Shown: one piece after another, positions 32,497 to 40,886 of the stretch | Layout of the letters: each line of letters begins with the position of its first letter | Position numbering within the stretch: the stretch's first letter is position 1 | Origin: Treponema_I sp045616125 | GTDB lineage: Bacteria > Spirochaetota > Spirochaetia > Treponematales > Treponemataceae | DNA: 56,893 nucleotides | Assembly (NCBI GenBank): GCA_045616125.1 | Contig: JAZLGC010000002.1 | Coordinates: 1 to 56,893, forward strand | Direction of reading: 5' to 3' | Program-made: the position numbers and the translations under genes | Notes under the pieces: generated by a model | Seen by the model: the letters and a program-made list of their open reading frames with translations, nothing else | What the model was told of the DNA's origin: nothing | Database searches by the model: none

Positions 32497-33141
32497 ATGA
32501 AGAAAATGAAATTACTTGGGTACTGGAATTATACTGTTATTCTTACATACCTCGGTATGTTGTGTGGCTTCACCGGTCTTGTCTGCTGTTTCCACGGGCG
32601 ACCAGACAATGGTATTGTGGCATTAATGCTGGCAGGTTTCTGTGACCTGTTTGATGGAGCAGTTGCTTCTACAAAGAAGGATCGTACTTCTCAGGAAAAA
32701 ATGTTTGGTATTCAGATTGACTCCCTTAGTGACCTGATTTGCTTCTGCGTACTTCCCGGTATTCTTGTTTTCAGTGTTACACCAAACAGTATTCCCGTAC
32801 AGATTATGTCAACTTTTTTTGTTCTGTGTGGATTAATCCGTCTTTCATTCTTTAATGTTGACGAAGCCGAACGTCAGGCTCAGACAACTGAACCCCGAAA
32901 GTTTTTTCTTGGAATGCCGGTTACCATGTCTGCAGTATTTCTTCCACTGGTGTACGCCATTGTAATTCTGGAACCGTTCCTTTCAGAATCATGTCTTTCA
33001 ATTTCACTGGTCATCATGGGGCTTCTTTTCCTCACTCCATTTGAACTGGGCAAACCACGTATGCTTGGAAAAATCTGTCTGTGTTTTTTTGGCATTCTGG
33101 AATTGATTCTTATAATAGTTGCTTTTCTCCGTATCCGCTGA
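32497..33141 (+). CDS. pssA: CDP-diacylglycerol-serine O-phosphatidyltransferase
   Basis: A 214-aa inner-membrane enzyme making phosphatidylserine from CDP-diacylglycerol and serine. The CDP-alcohol phosphotransferase motif is CDLFDGAVAS followed by a run ending FGIQIDSLSD: the four Asp residues that hold magnesium and the substrate are present. The Arg of the usual AR step is Ser here. The insert TKKDRTSQEK between the halves is typical of the Clostridium-like form. It is 21 bases after the VTT gene and 9 before psd, matching the pathway order. Confidence 0.9.
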   Translation: MKKMKLLGYWNYTVILTYLGMLCGFTGLVCCFHGRPDNGIVALMLAGFCDLFDGAVASTKKDRTSQEKMFGIQIDSLSDLICFCVLPGILVFSVTPNSIPVQIMSTFFVLCGLIRLSFFNVDEAERQAQTTEPRKFFLGMPVTMSAVFLPLVYAIVILEPFLSESCLSISLVIMGLLFLTPFELGKPRMLGKICLCFFGILELILIIVAFLRIR

Positions 33142-33150
33142 GGATGTTTC

Positions 33151-33966
33151 ATGAAAGCTGATTTTTACTACGAAAACGCATTCGGTCGCTTACTTTTGAA
33201 CATATTCCAGCATCTTGGGTTCTTTAAAGTTGCTGCCTGGTGGCTTCATACTCCTTTTTCAAAGCCCATGATTGCATCGTTCATCAAAGAAAACAACATT
33301 GATATGACCGACTTTGCAGGACAAACCTATGCTCACTATGCAGATTTCTTTTCCAGAAAAAAAAATACACCGCTACCCCCTGCAGAAATAACAGATTTCA
33401 TCAGTCCATGTGATGGACTTCTCAGCACCTATCCCATCACAGAAAATCTGGAACTGCACATGAAAGGTTCTGTGTATGGAATAGAAGATCTTATTCCAGA
33501 TTCTGCTGCCGCCAGTCAGTTCAAAGACGGCCTTTGTATGGTATTCCGGTTGGAAGCTACTGATTATCATCATTTCTGTTTTGTTGATGACTGCACCATG
33601 CAGGAAACCCATTATATTCCCGGGTTGTTGCATAGTGTTCAGCCTGTTGCACTTCGCAGTGTCCCCGTATTCCGCCTGAATCGGCGCTGGTGGACCATTC
33701 TTACTACCAAAAACTGGGGTACTGTTGCCCACTGTGAAATTGGAGCCATGGTTGTCGGCGGTTTATATCATGTTCCATCAGAAGGATTTCATACTAAAGG
33801 TTCTGAAATGGGAAACTTTACGCTGGCAGGTTCAACAATTGTCGTACTTCTTACAAAAGAAGCCCGAGATTCACTGAAATTACACGATCAATATCTGCTG
33901 GCTGCAGAATCTGACCAGGAAGTTCCTGTAAAAATGGGAACCGTCATTGGTTCAAAAAAAAAATAA
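33151..33966 (+). CDS. psd: Phosphatidylserine decarboxylase
   Basis: A 271-aa pyruvoyl-dependent enzyme converting phosphatidylserine to phosphatidylethanolamine on the inner membrane. The self-cleavage site is Gly-Ser in FTLAGSTIVVLL (about residue 229-230), where Ser becomes the pyruvoyl group. Other family motifs are FFSRKK, SPCDGLLS and a catalytic-type His in ATDYHHFCF. The GAGG before the ATG gives a ribosome-binding site. It takes the product of the preceding enzyme. Confidence 0.95.
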   Translation: MKADFYYENAFGRLLLNIFQHLGFFKVAAWWLHTPFSKPMIASFIKENNIDMTDFAGQTYAHYADFFSRKKNTPLPPAEITDFISPCDGLLSTYPITENLELHMKGSVYGIEDLIPDSAAASQFKDGLCMVFRLEATDYHHFCFVDDCTMQETHYIPGLLHSVQPVALRSVPVFRLNRRWWTILTTKNWGTVAHCEIGAMVVGGLYHVPSEGFHTKGSEMGNFTLAGSTIVVLLTKEARDSLKLHDQYLLAAESDQEVPVKMGTVIGSKKK

Positions 33967-33981
33967 CACTTACCGGAGTAT

Positions 33982-34620
33982 ATGGTGAAATTATTCAAGA
34001 AATTTGATATTTCCAATCAGGCAGTAATCTGTATGGCCATTGTATACGGATTCAATATGCTGGTGTATGAAGCAACACGCCTTACTTTTACCGATGCAAC
34101 CATTTTCCATAACATGTCCATCAGCCTTGATTCCAAGATTCCTTTTGCCCCTTTCATGATTCTCTTTTACGGTGGCTGGTTTCCTTATCTGGTTATTAAT
34201 TTTTACCTGATTACCAGTAATACAAGAGACAAAGCCATACATTTTGTCAGCGCCCACGTTCTGGGTGAATTTATTGCAGGCATCATATTCATGACTTATC
34301 CCACGATGATGGAAAGACCAGTGGTTACCGGTAATGATATTTTTTCTCTACTGGTAAAGTTCACCTTTTTTATGGATTCACCAAACAATTTATTTCCGTC
34401 AATTCACTGCTTTGCCGCGACGATGGCCGTTCTTGGAACCATAGGAAGGAAAGATTTACCCTGGCAATTCAGGTTATTCAACGTTTTTTTTGCTCTTTGT
34501 GTATATGCATCAACGGTTATGATTCGCCAGCACGTTCTGGTAGATATTCCTGCCGGTATCGGAATCGCCCTAGTGGGATGGTTTAGTACATACCCTTTTG
34601 TAAAACTTAAAAAAAGCTGA
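33982..34620 (+). CDS. PAP2-superfamily membrane phosphatase
   Basis: A 212-aa membrane protein of the phosphatidic-acid phosphatase type 2 family. The catalytic motifs are NLFPSIHCFAA (C2, with PSIH) and STVMIRQHVLVDIPAG (C3, with RQH and Asp). The first motif KxxxxxxRP is less clear. It could dephosphorylate phosphatidate, phosphatidylglycerophosphate or another lipid phosphate. As last gene of the PE operon, 15 bases after psd and just before a strong terminator, a lipid substrate is favoured. Confidence 0.85.
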   Translation: MVKLFKKFDISNQAVICMAIVYGFNMLVYEATRLTFTDATIFHNMSISLDSKIPFAPFMILFYGGWFPYLVINFYLITSNTRDKAIHFVSAHVLGEFIAGIIFMTYPTMMERPVVTGNDIFSLLVKFTFFMDSPNNLFPSIHCFAATMAVLGTIGRKDLPWQFRLFNVFFALCVYASTVMIRQHVLVDIPAGIGIALVGWFSTYPFVKLKKS

Positions 34621-34625
34621 AGCAT

Positions 34626-34666
34626 AAAAAAATGGGGTGCACGCTAGAGTGCACCCCATTTTTTTT
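34626..34666. terminator. Bidirectional intrinsic terminator
   Basis: A 12-bp perfect stem AATGGGGTGCAC/GTGCACCCCATT with a 6-base loop, A-run before and T-run after. It serves both the lipid operon (plus) and the convergent HtrA gene (minus). Confidence 0.9.
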
Positions 34667-34688
34667 CATATGGCGATATATTGCATTG

Positions 34689-36191
34689 TTACTTTGACAG
34701 TTTATACCGTGCAGTACTCATGGTATGACCATCGCTATAAACGTCAAACCACACTTCTTTTTTATCTGCAGTATCAAGAGCTGCATAAAACTCTTTCAGA
34801 TTAGTAACCTTTACATCATTAACTGCAGTAATTACATCACCAGTCTGCAGACGCATTGCTGCAGCAGGAGATTTGCTCTGAATATTCGTAACAACAACAC
34901 CCTGAACTTTTTTATCAGTAATTTTCAGGTTATCGCGTAAATCAGAAGTTAATGGATATGCAATGAAACCAGGCCACAAGTTCGAATCATTTGATACCAC
35001 AGTATCATTTCTTGCTTCGATGGTGGCTTTTACCGTCAATTCCTTGCCGCCACGGATTACCGTAAATTCAGCAACTTCGCCAACGGTTAAATCACCTACA
35101 TCACGTACCAGCTGGTCCACATCTTTTACTGCTTTACCATTGAGAGAAACAACATAATCACCAGCCTGTAAGCCGCCTTTTGCAGCAGGACTTCCCTGGA
35201 ATACCTGAGAAGCAAAAGCACCACTCTTTCCGGCAACACCAAGGGCTTCTTTATATTCGTCATTAACAGAAACAAGAGAAACACCCATCCATCCGTATGT
35301 TACTTTTCCGTCCTTAATGAATGAATCAATGGCACGCTTGATATTATTAATCGGAATACTGAATCCCAACCCTTGAGAGCCACCTGAAGAAGATGCAATC
35401 CAGGTATTAATACCGACAATTTCTCCGTATATATTAACCAGCGGACCACCAGAGTTACCCTGGTTAATGGCCGCATCAGTCTGAATAAAATCACTGATAT
35501 TTCCAATGGTTGCACCGGAACGTCCCAAGGCACTTACAATACCCTGTGAAACAGATGACGCGTATCCCAGTGGGGTACCCATGGCAAAACAGATATCGCC
35601 AACCTGAAGAGCATCAGAATCTCCCAGTTTTGCTACTGGCAGTTCATCATCTGATTCAAAAGAAACCAGTGCAATGTCCTTCCGTTCGTCAGCACCTACC
35701 AGTTCGGCAGGAATTTCTGTACCGTCATACAATTTTACGGTTATTTTTGAAGCTTCTCCTGCAACATGGTAGTTGGTTAAAGCATAATAGGTTTTCTTGT
35801 TTTTTCGTACAATGACACCAGAGCCTAAGCCTGATGTTTCATATTCCTGGGTTTCTTCCTGCAGACCATCGCCAAAGAAGAAATTAAACGGGAACCCGTT
35901 CATAGAACTTACCTGGCGTGTTTTTGTTTCAACAACGTCAACTTCAACAACAGAAGGAAGAACCTCGGCAGAAACAGCACGATTTGCCTGCTGAAGGGCT
36001 TCTATAACAGACAGCGCCTGTGTTGGAATCTGTACAGCGGGACTAGTATCGCCAAAGACAGTATTGCCGGTTCTACGGGCAGATTCAGCATCGGCAGCTA
36101 CGGTTCCTGATGAACAGGATAATGAAAAAAGAACAAATGAGAGAGCGGCAACAGCTAAAGTAGTACCAGCAATTTTTGTCCAACGTTTCAT
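34689..36191 (-). CDS. HtrA/DegP-type periplasmic serine protease
   Basis: A 500-aa envelope protease/chaperone for misfolded proteins. The N-terminal segment is a signal sequence or lipoprotein signal (FSLSC, Cys26). The trypsin-like domain holds the triad: His in TNYHVAGE, Asp in RKDIALV, Ser in QGNSGGPL. Two PDZ domains follow, from about residue 290 and from about residue 405 (GLQAGDYVVSLNG; RLQTGDVITAVND). The insertion FFFGDGLQEETQEYE before the catalytic core is the usual flexible LA loop region. It is a single gene ending at the shared terminator, with AGAGG before the ATG. Confidence 0.95.
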   Translation of the reverse strand: MKRWTKIAGTTLAVAALSFVLFSLSCSSGTVAADAESARRTGNTVFGDTSPAVQIPTQALSVIEALQQANRAVSAEVLPSVVEVDVVETKTRQVSSMNGFPFNFFFGDGLQEETQEYETSGLGSGVIVRKNKKTYYALTNYHVAGEASKITVKLYDGTEIPAELVGADERKDIALVSFESDDELPVAKLGDSDALQVGDICFAMGTPLGYASSVSQGIVSALGRSGATIGNISDFIQTDAAINQGNSGGPLVNIYGEIVGINTWIASSSGGSQGLGFSIPINNIKRAIDSFIKDGKVTYGWMGVSLVSVNDEYKEALGVAGKSGAFASQVFQGSPAAKGGLQAGDYVVSLNGKAVKDVDQLVRDVGDLTVGEVAEFTVIRGGKELTVKATIEARNDTVVSNDSNLWPGFIAYPLTSDLRDNLKITDKKVQGVVVTNIQSKSPAAAMRLQTGDVITAVNDVKVTNLKEFYAALDTADKKEVWFDVYSDGHTMSTARYKLSK

Positions 36192-36361
36192 AATAAACCT
36201 CTGAAAACTACATTAAGTTTATGATGTATGATCTTTCACCGAGGAAGTTATCCCCGAGTGACACTATAAACATAATACTTTTCAGCCGCAAATGTTACTA
36301 AAAAAAGATAAATATTTTCCTAATAAACCGTTATATTTCAAACCAGTAAAGCAGTCATGCC

Positions 36362-37111
36362 TTAGTCACGCAGAGTCAAAATTTCAGTATGATCTTTAAA
36401 AACTGCAACCGTATGCTCTTCGTGACAGCTGATCTTTCCATCGGCCGTAACAATAGTCCAGCCATCATCAAGCTGTTCAACTTCAGGAACACCAAGATTA
36501 ATCATCGGTTCAATGGCCAATACCATACCCGGCTGAATTCTGGGATTCGGTCCGCGGGATGGAAGATTCGGAATTGATGGATCTTCGTGAACAGAGAGCC
36601 CTACTCCATGGCCACAGAATTCATATACAACTCCGTACCCATGCTGAGAAGCTACGCCATACACCGCTTCTCCGATATCCCGGATACGATTTCCAGCTTT
36701 GCACGCTGCAATACCTGCGGCAAGACATTCTTTTGTTACCGCCATCAGCTTTTCGGCTTCGGGAGAAACTTTACCAATCGGAATGGTAACAGCAGAATCA
36801 CTGATGTAACCGTTCAAATCGATTCCGATATCCAGCGATACAATATCACCATTTACGATTTTGCGTTTTTTACTTGGAATACCGTGAATTACTTCATCAT
36901 TTATAGAAATGCAGGCTGCACCATCGAAATCTTCTGCATACCATGCAGGTTTACCACCATGACGGGTAATAAATTCGACAACCATGTCATCAACATCACG
37001 GGTAGACATACCAGCCTGTATTTTTGGAATAATATCTTTGTACAACTGAGCCAGAAGGTGGCAGGATTCACGGATTCCGGCAATCTGTTTTTCATTCTTT
37101 AAGCGTATCAT
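36362..37111 (-). CDS. map: Methionine aminopeptidase, type I
   Basis: A 249-aa cytosolic metalloenzyme removing N-terminal methionine from new proteins. The metal ligands are visible: Asp in SLDIGIDLNG and ISDSAVT, His in GHGVGLSVHEDP, Glu in LAIEPMIN and EEHTVAVF. It is the last gene of the long V-ATPase run; its ATG overlaps the J-domain stop codon (ATGA), so the two are translationally coupled. Confidence 0.96.
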   Translation of the reverse strand: MIRLKNEKQIAGIRESCHLLAQLYKDIIPKIQAGMSTRDVDDMVVEFITRHGGKPAWYAEDFDGAACISINDEVIHGIPSKKRKIVNGDIVSLDIGIDLNGYISDSAVTIPIGKVSPEAEKLMAVTKECLAAGIAACKAGNRIRDIGEAVYGVASQHGYGVVYEFCGHGVGLSVHEDPSIPNLPSRGPNPRIQPGMVLAIEPMINLGVPEVEQLDDGWTIVTADGKISCHEEHTVAVFKDHTEILTLRD

Positions 37112-37953
37112 ATATTTCCTCCGTATTTCCTACGTAACTGAGATCCCATCTGTACAGATGGATCAAGACGTAATGCTTCTTCAAGACATATGCGGGTAGT
37201 ATTTGAGTCCCCCATTCTGTCATATACTTCAGCCATTTTCATAAAAAGTAATGCATCATCTTTGTTCGAGAGCTTCAACTCAAGAGCCCGTTCCCAAGCA
37301 TCCAAAGCCAGTTCATCCGGAACGCTTCCTCCCAACTGACGGAACAATACCTGACGCATCAGAAGCAGAACTTCCGGAAAGAAATGTCTGAAATATGAAT
37401 AACTGTATTCCATGCGGATAATCTGTTCAAGCAGCACTACCGCATCATAGTATTCACCACGCAGAATCAGTTCTTCAGAAAGTATAAAACCATAGTCCAT
37501 AAAATCTTCTCGGGTGAACCACCGTGACAGAGAAAAACTTGGAATTTCAGTATTCAGCTGTTTAAAAAGAGCAACTGCATCATCTTCCCGATGATGCATC
37601 AGATCAAAGAAGATGAGTTTACAACGGCTTTCTTCATCAGTACGTGCAGAAAGCCATCTGCGGTAATCAAAGGAGTCTTCACTTTTCCGGCTTTTCTGGT
37701 ACCGCATATGATGAGAAAACTGCTCATCAAAAAGTGAACGCTGATGAATATTTGAGAGAATTTCGTAGGCTTGAGTTAAAAGACGAAAGTCTTCAGCGGC
37801 CTGAGCCAGCGCTTTATCAGCACCAGCGGCATCTTTTACAGCGGCCTGAAGGGTATCCGGATGCAGCAGCTTTGCCTTTGCCCGGTAGGCACGCTTTATT
37901 TCAGCTGCCGATGCCGTCTGGCTTACTCCGAGAATCTGATAATAGTCTTGCAT
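37108..37953 (-). CDS. J-domain (DnaJ-like) protein
   Basis: A 281-aa protein. Residues 1-70 are a J domain with helix II AAEIKRAYRAKAKLL and the HPD triad (LLHPDTL), which stimulates Hsp70. The remaining 210 residues lack the Gly/Phe, zinc-finger and C-terminal domains of true DnaJ; instead they form helical TPR-like repeats ending LRRKYGGN. It is therefore a specialised co-chaperone. It follows the flavodoxin-like gene by 12 bases and couples to map. Confidence 0.85.
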   Translation of the reverse strand: MQDYYQILGVSQTASAAEIKRAYRAKAKLLHPDTLQAAVKDAAGADKALAQAAEDFRLLTQAYEILSNIHQRSLFDEQFSHHMRYQKSRKSEDSFDYRRWLSARTDEESRCKLIFFDLMHHREDDAVALFKQLNTEIPSFSLSRWFTREDFMDYGFILSEELILRGEYYDAVVLLEQIIRMEYSYSYFRHFFPEVLLLMRQVLFRQLGGSVPDELALDAWERALELKLSNKDDALLFMKMAEVYDRMGDSNTTRICLEEALRLDPSVQMGSQLRRKYGGNI

Positions 37954-37965
37954 AAATCGGATACC

Positions 37966-38376
37966 TCAGCCGATTTTTCTTCCCACACTTGGAGCATGTT
38001 CGGCATTAAGAATTACATCAAAGTAATCAAGTTTCATGCCTTCTTTTTCCATGTGGTACATTACTGCACGACACATTTTTTCAGACTGAAATCCCCGCTT
38101 AACAACAAGAGCACAGCCTTTTTTGCCGCTTACGTTTCCACACTGGGACAGGATAAAAGGAAGTTTTTCGGGAACTTTGGCTCCGAAAAGTGCAGAAGCC
38201 TGCACTACAACAGCAATATAATCGTATCCGGTAGTACGGAGGGTATCACTTTCAAGGGCAGCGTCTTTAACGTCTACCTGATTACCCTTTTCAATGGCAG
38301 ACTTTTCAAGTGCACCAAGAATTTTTTTGTGGTTTTCGTTTTCTTTATTTAAGAATGAGAGAATAAGTACGCGCAT
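37966..38376 (-). CDS. Flavodoxin-like small protein
   Basis: A 136-aa soluble protein with the start of a flavodoxin-like fold (MRVLILSFLNKENENHKKIL) and the strand YDYIAVVVQASALFG. The phosphate-binding loop TxTGNT is absent, so FMN binding is doubtful. It is the eleventh gene of the V-ATPase run, between uspA-like and J-domain genes. Conserved hypothetical in character; function unknown. Confidence 0.65.
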   Translation of the reverse strand: MRVLILSFLNKENENHKKILGALEKSAIEKGNQVDVKDAALESDTLRTTGYDYIAVVVQASALFGAKVPEKLPFILSQCGNVSGKKGCALVVKRGFQSEKMCRAVMYHMEKEGMKLDYFDVILNAEHAPSVGRKIG

Positions 38377-38388
38377 AGTGTCCTCAGA

Positions 38389-38877
38389 TTAAGCCATTTT
38401 GTATAACTGTTCAATCATTTTTTCGCGAACCATAAGGACTGAACAGTTGGCATTCACAAGAATATCCCTATATGCTTCTGTCAGAACATCACGGCTGTCA
38501 CGGCCATTTCCTTCAAGACCGCCAAGAAGAATCAGATTTGCATTCATCTGATCTGCAGCAGTACACACTTCAGTCCAGACAGCACCGCGACGAAGCTCAG
38601 TTTCGATATTGATGTTCTTTTTCAGTGCAAGACTTTTTACATAATCAAGATATCTTGTTCCATCAGCCTGAAGATTCTGTTCATATTCGTGACTTTCTTC
38701 GGCTACAAAGAATTTGCTCAAAGTAAGTTGTTTCAAAGTAGCAGTATCTACTACATAAACAGCTTTTAAACTGCATTTATACAGTTTTGCCATAAGAATA
38801 CCGTATTCAGCAGCCTGAATGGAGGCTTCTGACCCATTTACGACAATCAATACTTTTTGAAACAACGGTTTAATCAT
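38389..38877 (-). CDS. Universal stress protein (UspA family)
   Basis: A 162-aa cytosolic protein of the Usp fold: KVLIVVNGSEASIQAAEYGI at the start, then the ATP-loop region LILLGGLEGNGRDSRDVLTE and NANCSVLMVRE. The glycine pattern is close to that of ATP-binding Usp proteins. Its ATG shares a base with the stop codon of the V-ATPase D gene (TAATG), so it is translated with the ATPase and may link its expression to energy stress. Confidence 0.9.
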   Translation of the reverse strand: MIKPLFQKVLIVVNGSEASIQAAEYGILMAKLYKCSLKAVYVVDTATLKQLTLSKFFVAEESHEYEQNLQADGTRYLDYVKSLALKKNINIETELRRGAVWTEVCTAADQMNANLILLGGLEGNGRDSRDVLTEAYRDILVNANCSVLMVREKMIEQLYKMA

Positions 38878-39500
38878 TATGTCTTTGAGCTCCTTGTTTT
38901 AAGATTTTTCAGAACAAATACGTTTTCACGTTCACGTTCTTCAAGAACAGCTTCGATGTAAGTTTTTGTTTCACGCGCCTGAGGAATAACCATTTTATCA
39001 AGAGCGTTAACACGACGCTGAGTCTTTTTTACTTCAGTAGCCAAACGCCATACTATGGTCCTGATTGAAGCCATTTCGGTAAGCAGTTTTAACAATTCAA
39101 AAAACTGAACCATTACTTCATCAGTGTCAGCGTAAGAATCCATGAAAGAATAAAAAAGTTCACGCTTAGGTAATTCTACTCCGATTGAACGGAACTGCAT
39201 ACCTGCAGCAATTATGTTTTTTTCAGAGATGGTAAAATCATAACTGACAGCATGGCTGATACGTTCAACACGGTCTCCACCAACTGCCATCATCATGTTC
39301 TTCAGTGCAGGATATGCCTGAGCAACTGTTTTATCAATTTTCTGCTCAAGCATTTTTACCTGCTCTACCATATGCATCAGTTCCATTACCAGAATTTCTC
39401 GTTTCTGCTCCAGAAGGTCGTATCCATCTACTGCTACATTCAACTGTTCCTTAACAGAGAGAAGATTCGATTTTGTTGGAGCAATATTCTGACGGGCCAT
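38877..39500 (-). CDS. atpD: V-type ATP synthase subunit D
   Basis: A 207-aa central-stalk subunit, a long two-helix coiled coil. The family start APTKSNLLSVKEQL and the C-terminal VNALDKMVIPQ are recognisable. It transmits rotation between the A3B3 head and the membrane ring. It follows B by 3 bases and precedes the uspA-like gene with a one-base overlap. Confidence 0.95.
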   Translation of the reverse strand: MARQNIAPTKSNLLSVKEQLNVAVDGYDLLEQKREILVMELMHMVEQVKMLEQKIDKTVAQAYPALKNMMMAVGGDRVERISHAVSYDFTISEKNIIAAGMQFRSIGVELPKRELFYSFMDSYADTDEVMVQFFELLKLLTEMASIRTIVWRLATEVKKTQRRVNALDKMVIPQARETKTYIEAVLEERERENVFVLKNLKTRSSKT

Positions 39501-39503
39501 GGA

Positions 39504-40883
39504 TCAGTCCTCTTTCGGCATGTACTTTTCAATCAACTGCGGGTTAATACGGTACAGTTCACTGCGAGGCAGTTCAGCAAGTACTTTCCAACCGATATCA
39601 AGGGTTTCCTCAATAGTACGGTTTTCATATTCGCCCTGAGTCAGGAACTGGCTTTCAAACTTTTCACCAAACCGCAGATACTGCTTATCAAGGGCAGAAA
39701 GTTCTTCTTCACCGATAATTGCAGCCAGGTTACGGATTGATTTTACTTTTGAATAGGCAGCAAACAGCTGACTTGAAACATCTTTATGGTCATCACGGGT
39801 CATTTTTGCACCGATACCGTCTTTCATCAAACGGCTCAGACTTGGAAGACCTGCTACCGGTGGATACATACCCTTCTGTGACATTTCGCGGTCAAGTACA
39901 ATCTGGCCTTCGGTAATGTAACCGGTAAGGTCAGGAATTGGATGGGAAATATCATCGTTTGGCATAGTAAGAATAGGAATCTGGGTAATAGATCCTTTTG
40001 ATCCCTTAACTTTACCAGCACGTTCATACAACTCTGCAAGGTCAGAATACAGGTATCCAGGATAACCTTTACGTCCGGGAACTTCACCACGGGTTGTTGA
40101 AATTTCACGAAGCGCTTCACAGTAGTTGGTCATATCAGTCATTACAACCAGTACGTGCATGCCTTTTTCGTATGCCAGATATTCAGCTGCAGTAAGTGCA
40201 CAACGAGGAGTAATGATACGTTCGATAGAAGGAGCATCTGCAAGTGACTGGAACATTACTACTTTTGACAGTACACCAGACTCTTCAAACGTATTTTTAA
40301 AGAACTGTGCAACGTCGTATTTAATACCCATTCCGGCAAATACCATTACGAAGTCTTCATCAGCACTACGGATTTTTGCCTGACGGATAATCTGAGCAGC
40401 AAGTCTGTTATGTGGCAGACCGTTACCAGAGAAAATCGGCAGTTTCTGTCCACGAATCAGGGTGTTCATACCGTCGATTGAAGAAATACCGGTCTGGATG
40501 AAGTCACGGGGATATACACGTGCATAGGGGTTAATAGGGTACCCATTTACGTTCATCTTTTTAGACGACATAATTTCAGGATATCCATCAATTGGTTTTC
40601 CCAGACCATTGAAAATGCGTCCCAAAAGTCCTTCACCTACACGAAGTTCCATTGGTTCGTTCAGAAATTCTACCGTTGATTCATCAAGGTCGATACCAGT
40701 AGTAGAACCGAAAATCTGAACAACGGCATATTCTTCTGAAATATCAATAACACGACCAGTGCGTTTTTCGCCATTACGGTCACGAACTGCAACGATTTCA
40801 CTGAAGAAAACGTCTTCCGAACGACGAACAACAACTACAGGCCCGTCTACGGATGTTACGCCGGTATATTCAATTCCTCTCAT
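39504..40883 (-). CDS. atpB: V-type ATP synthase subunit B
   Basis: A 459-aa regulatory nucleotide-binding head subunit. As usual it lacks the P-loop (FSGNGLPHNRLAAQI in its place) and has DMTNYCEALREIS and RGEVPGRKGYPGYLYSDLA. Together with A it forms the hexameric head. Three bases separate it from A. Confidence 0.97.
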   Translation of the reverse strand: MRGIEYTGVTSVDGPVVVVRRSEDVFFSEIVAVRDRNGEKRTGRVIDISEEYAVVQIFGSTTGIDLDESTVEFLNEPMELRVGEGLLGRIFNGLGKPIDGYPEIMSSKKMNVNGYPINPYARVYPRDFIQTGISSIDGMNTLIRGQKLPIFSGNGLPHNRLAAQIIRQAKIRSADEDFVMVFAGMGIKYDVAQFFKNTFEESGVLSKVVMFQSLADAPSIERIITPRCALTAAEYLAYEKGMHVLVVMTDMTNYCEALREISTTRGEVPGRKGYPGYLYSDLAELYERAGKVKGSKGSITQIPILTMPNDDISHPIPDLTGYITEGQIVLDREMSQKGMYPPVAGLPSLSRLMKDGIGAKMTRDDHKDVSSQLFAAYSKVKSIRNLAAIIGEEELSALDKQYLRFGEKFESQFLTQGEYENRTIEETLDIGWKVLAELPRSELYRINPQLIEKYMPKED

Positions 40884-40886
40884 AAC

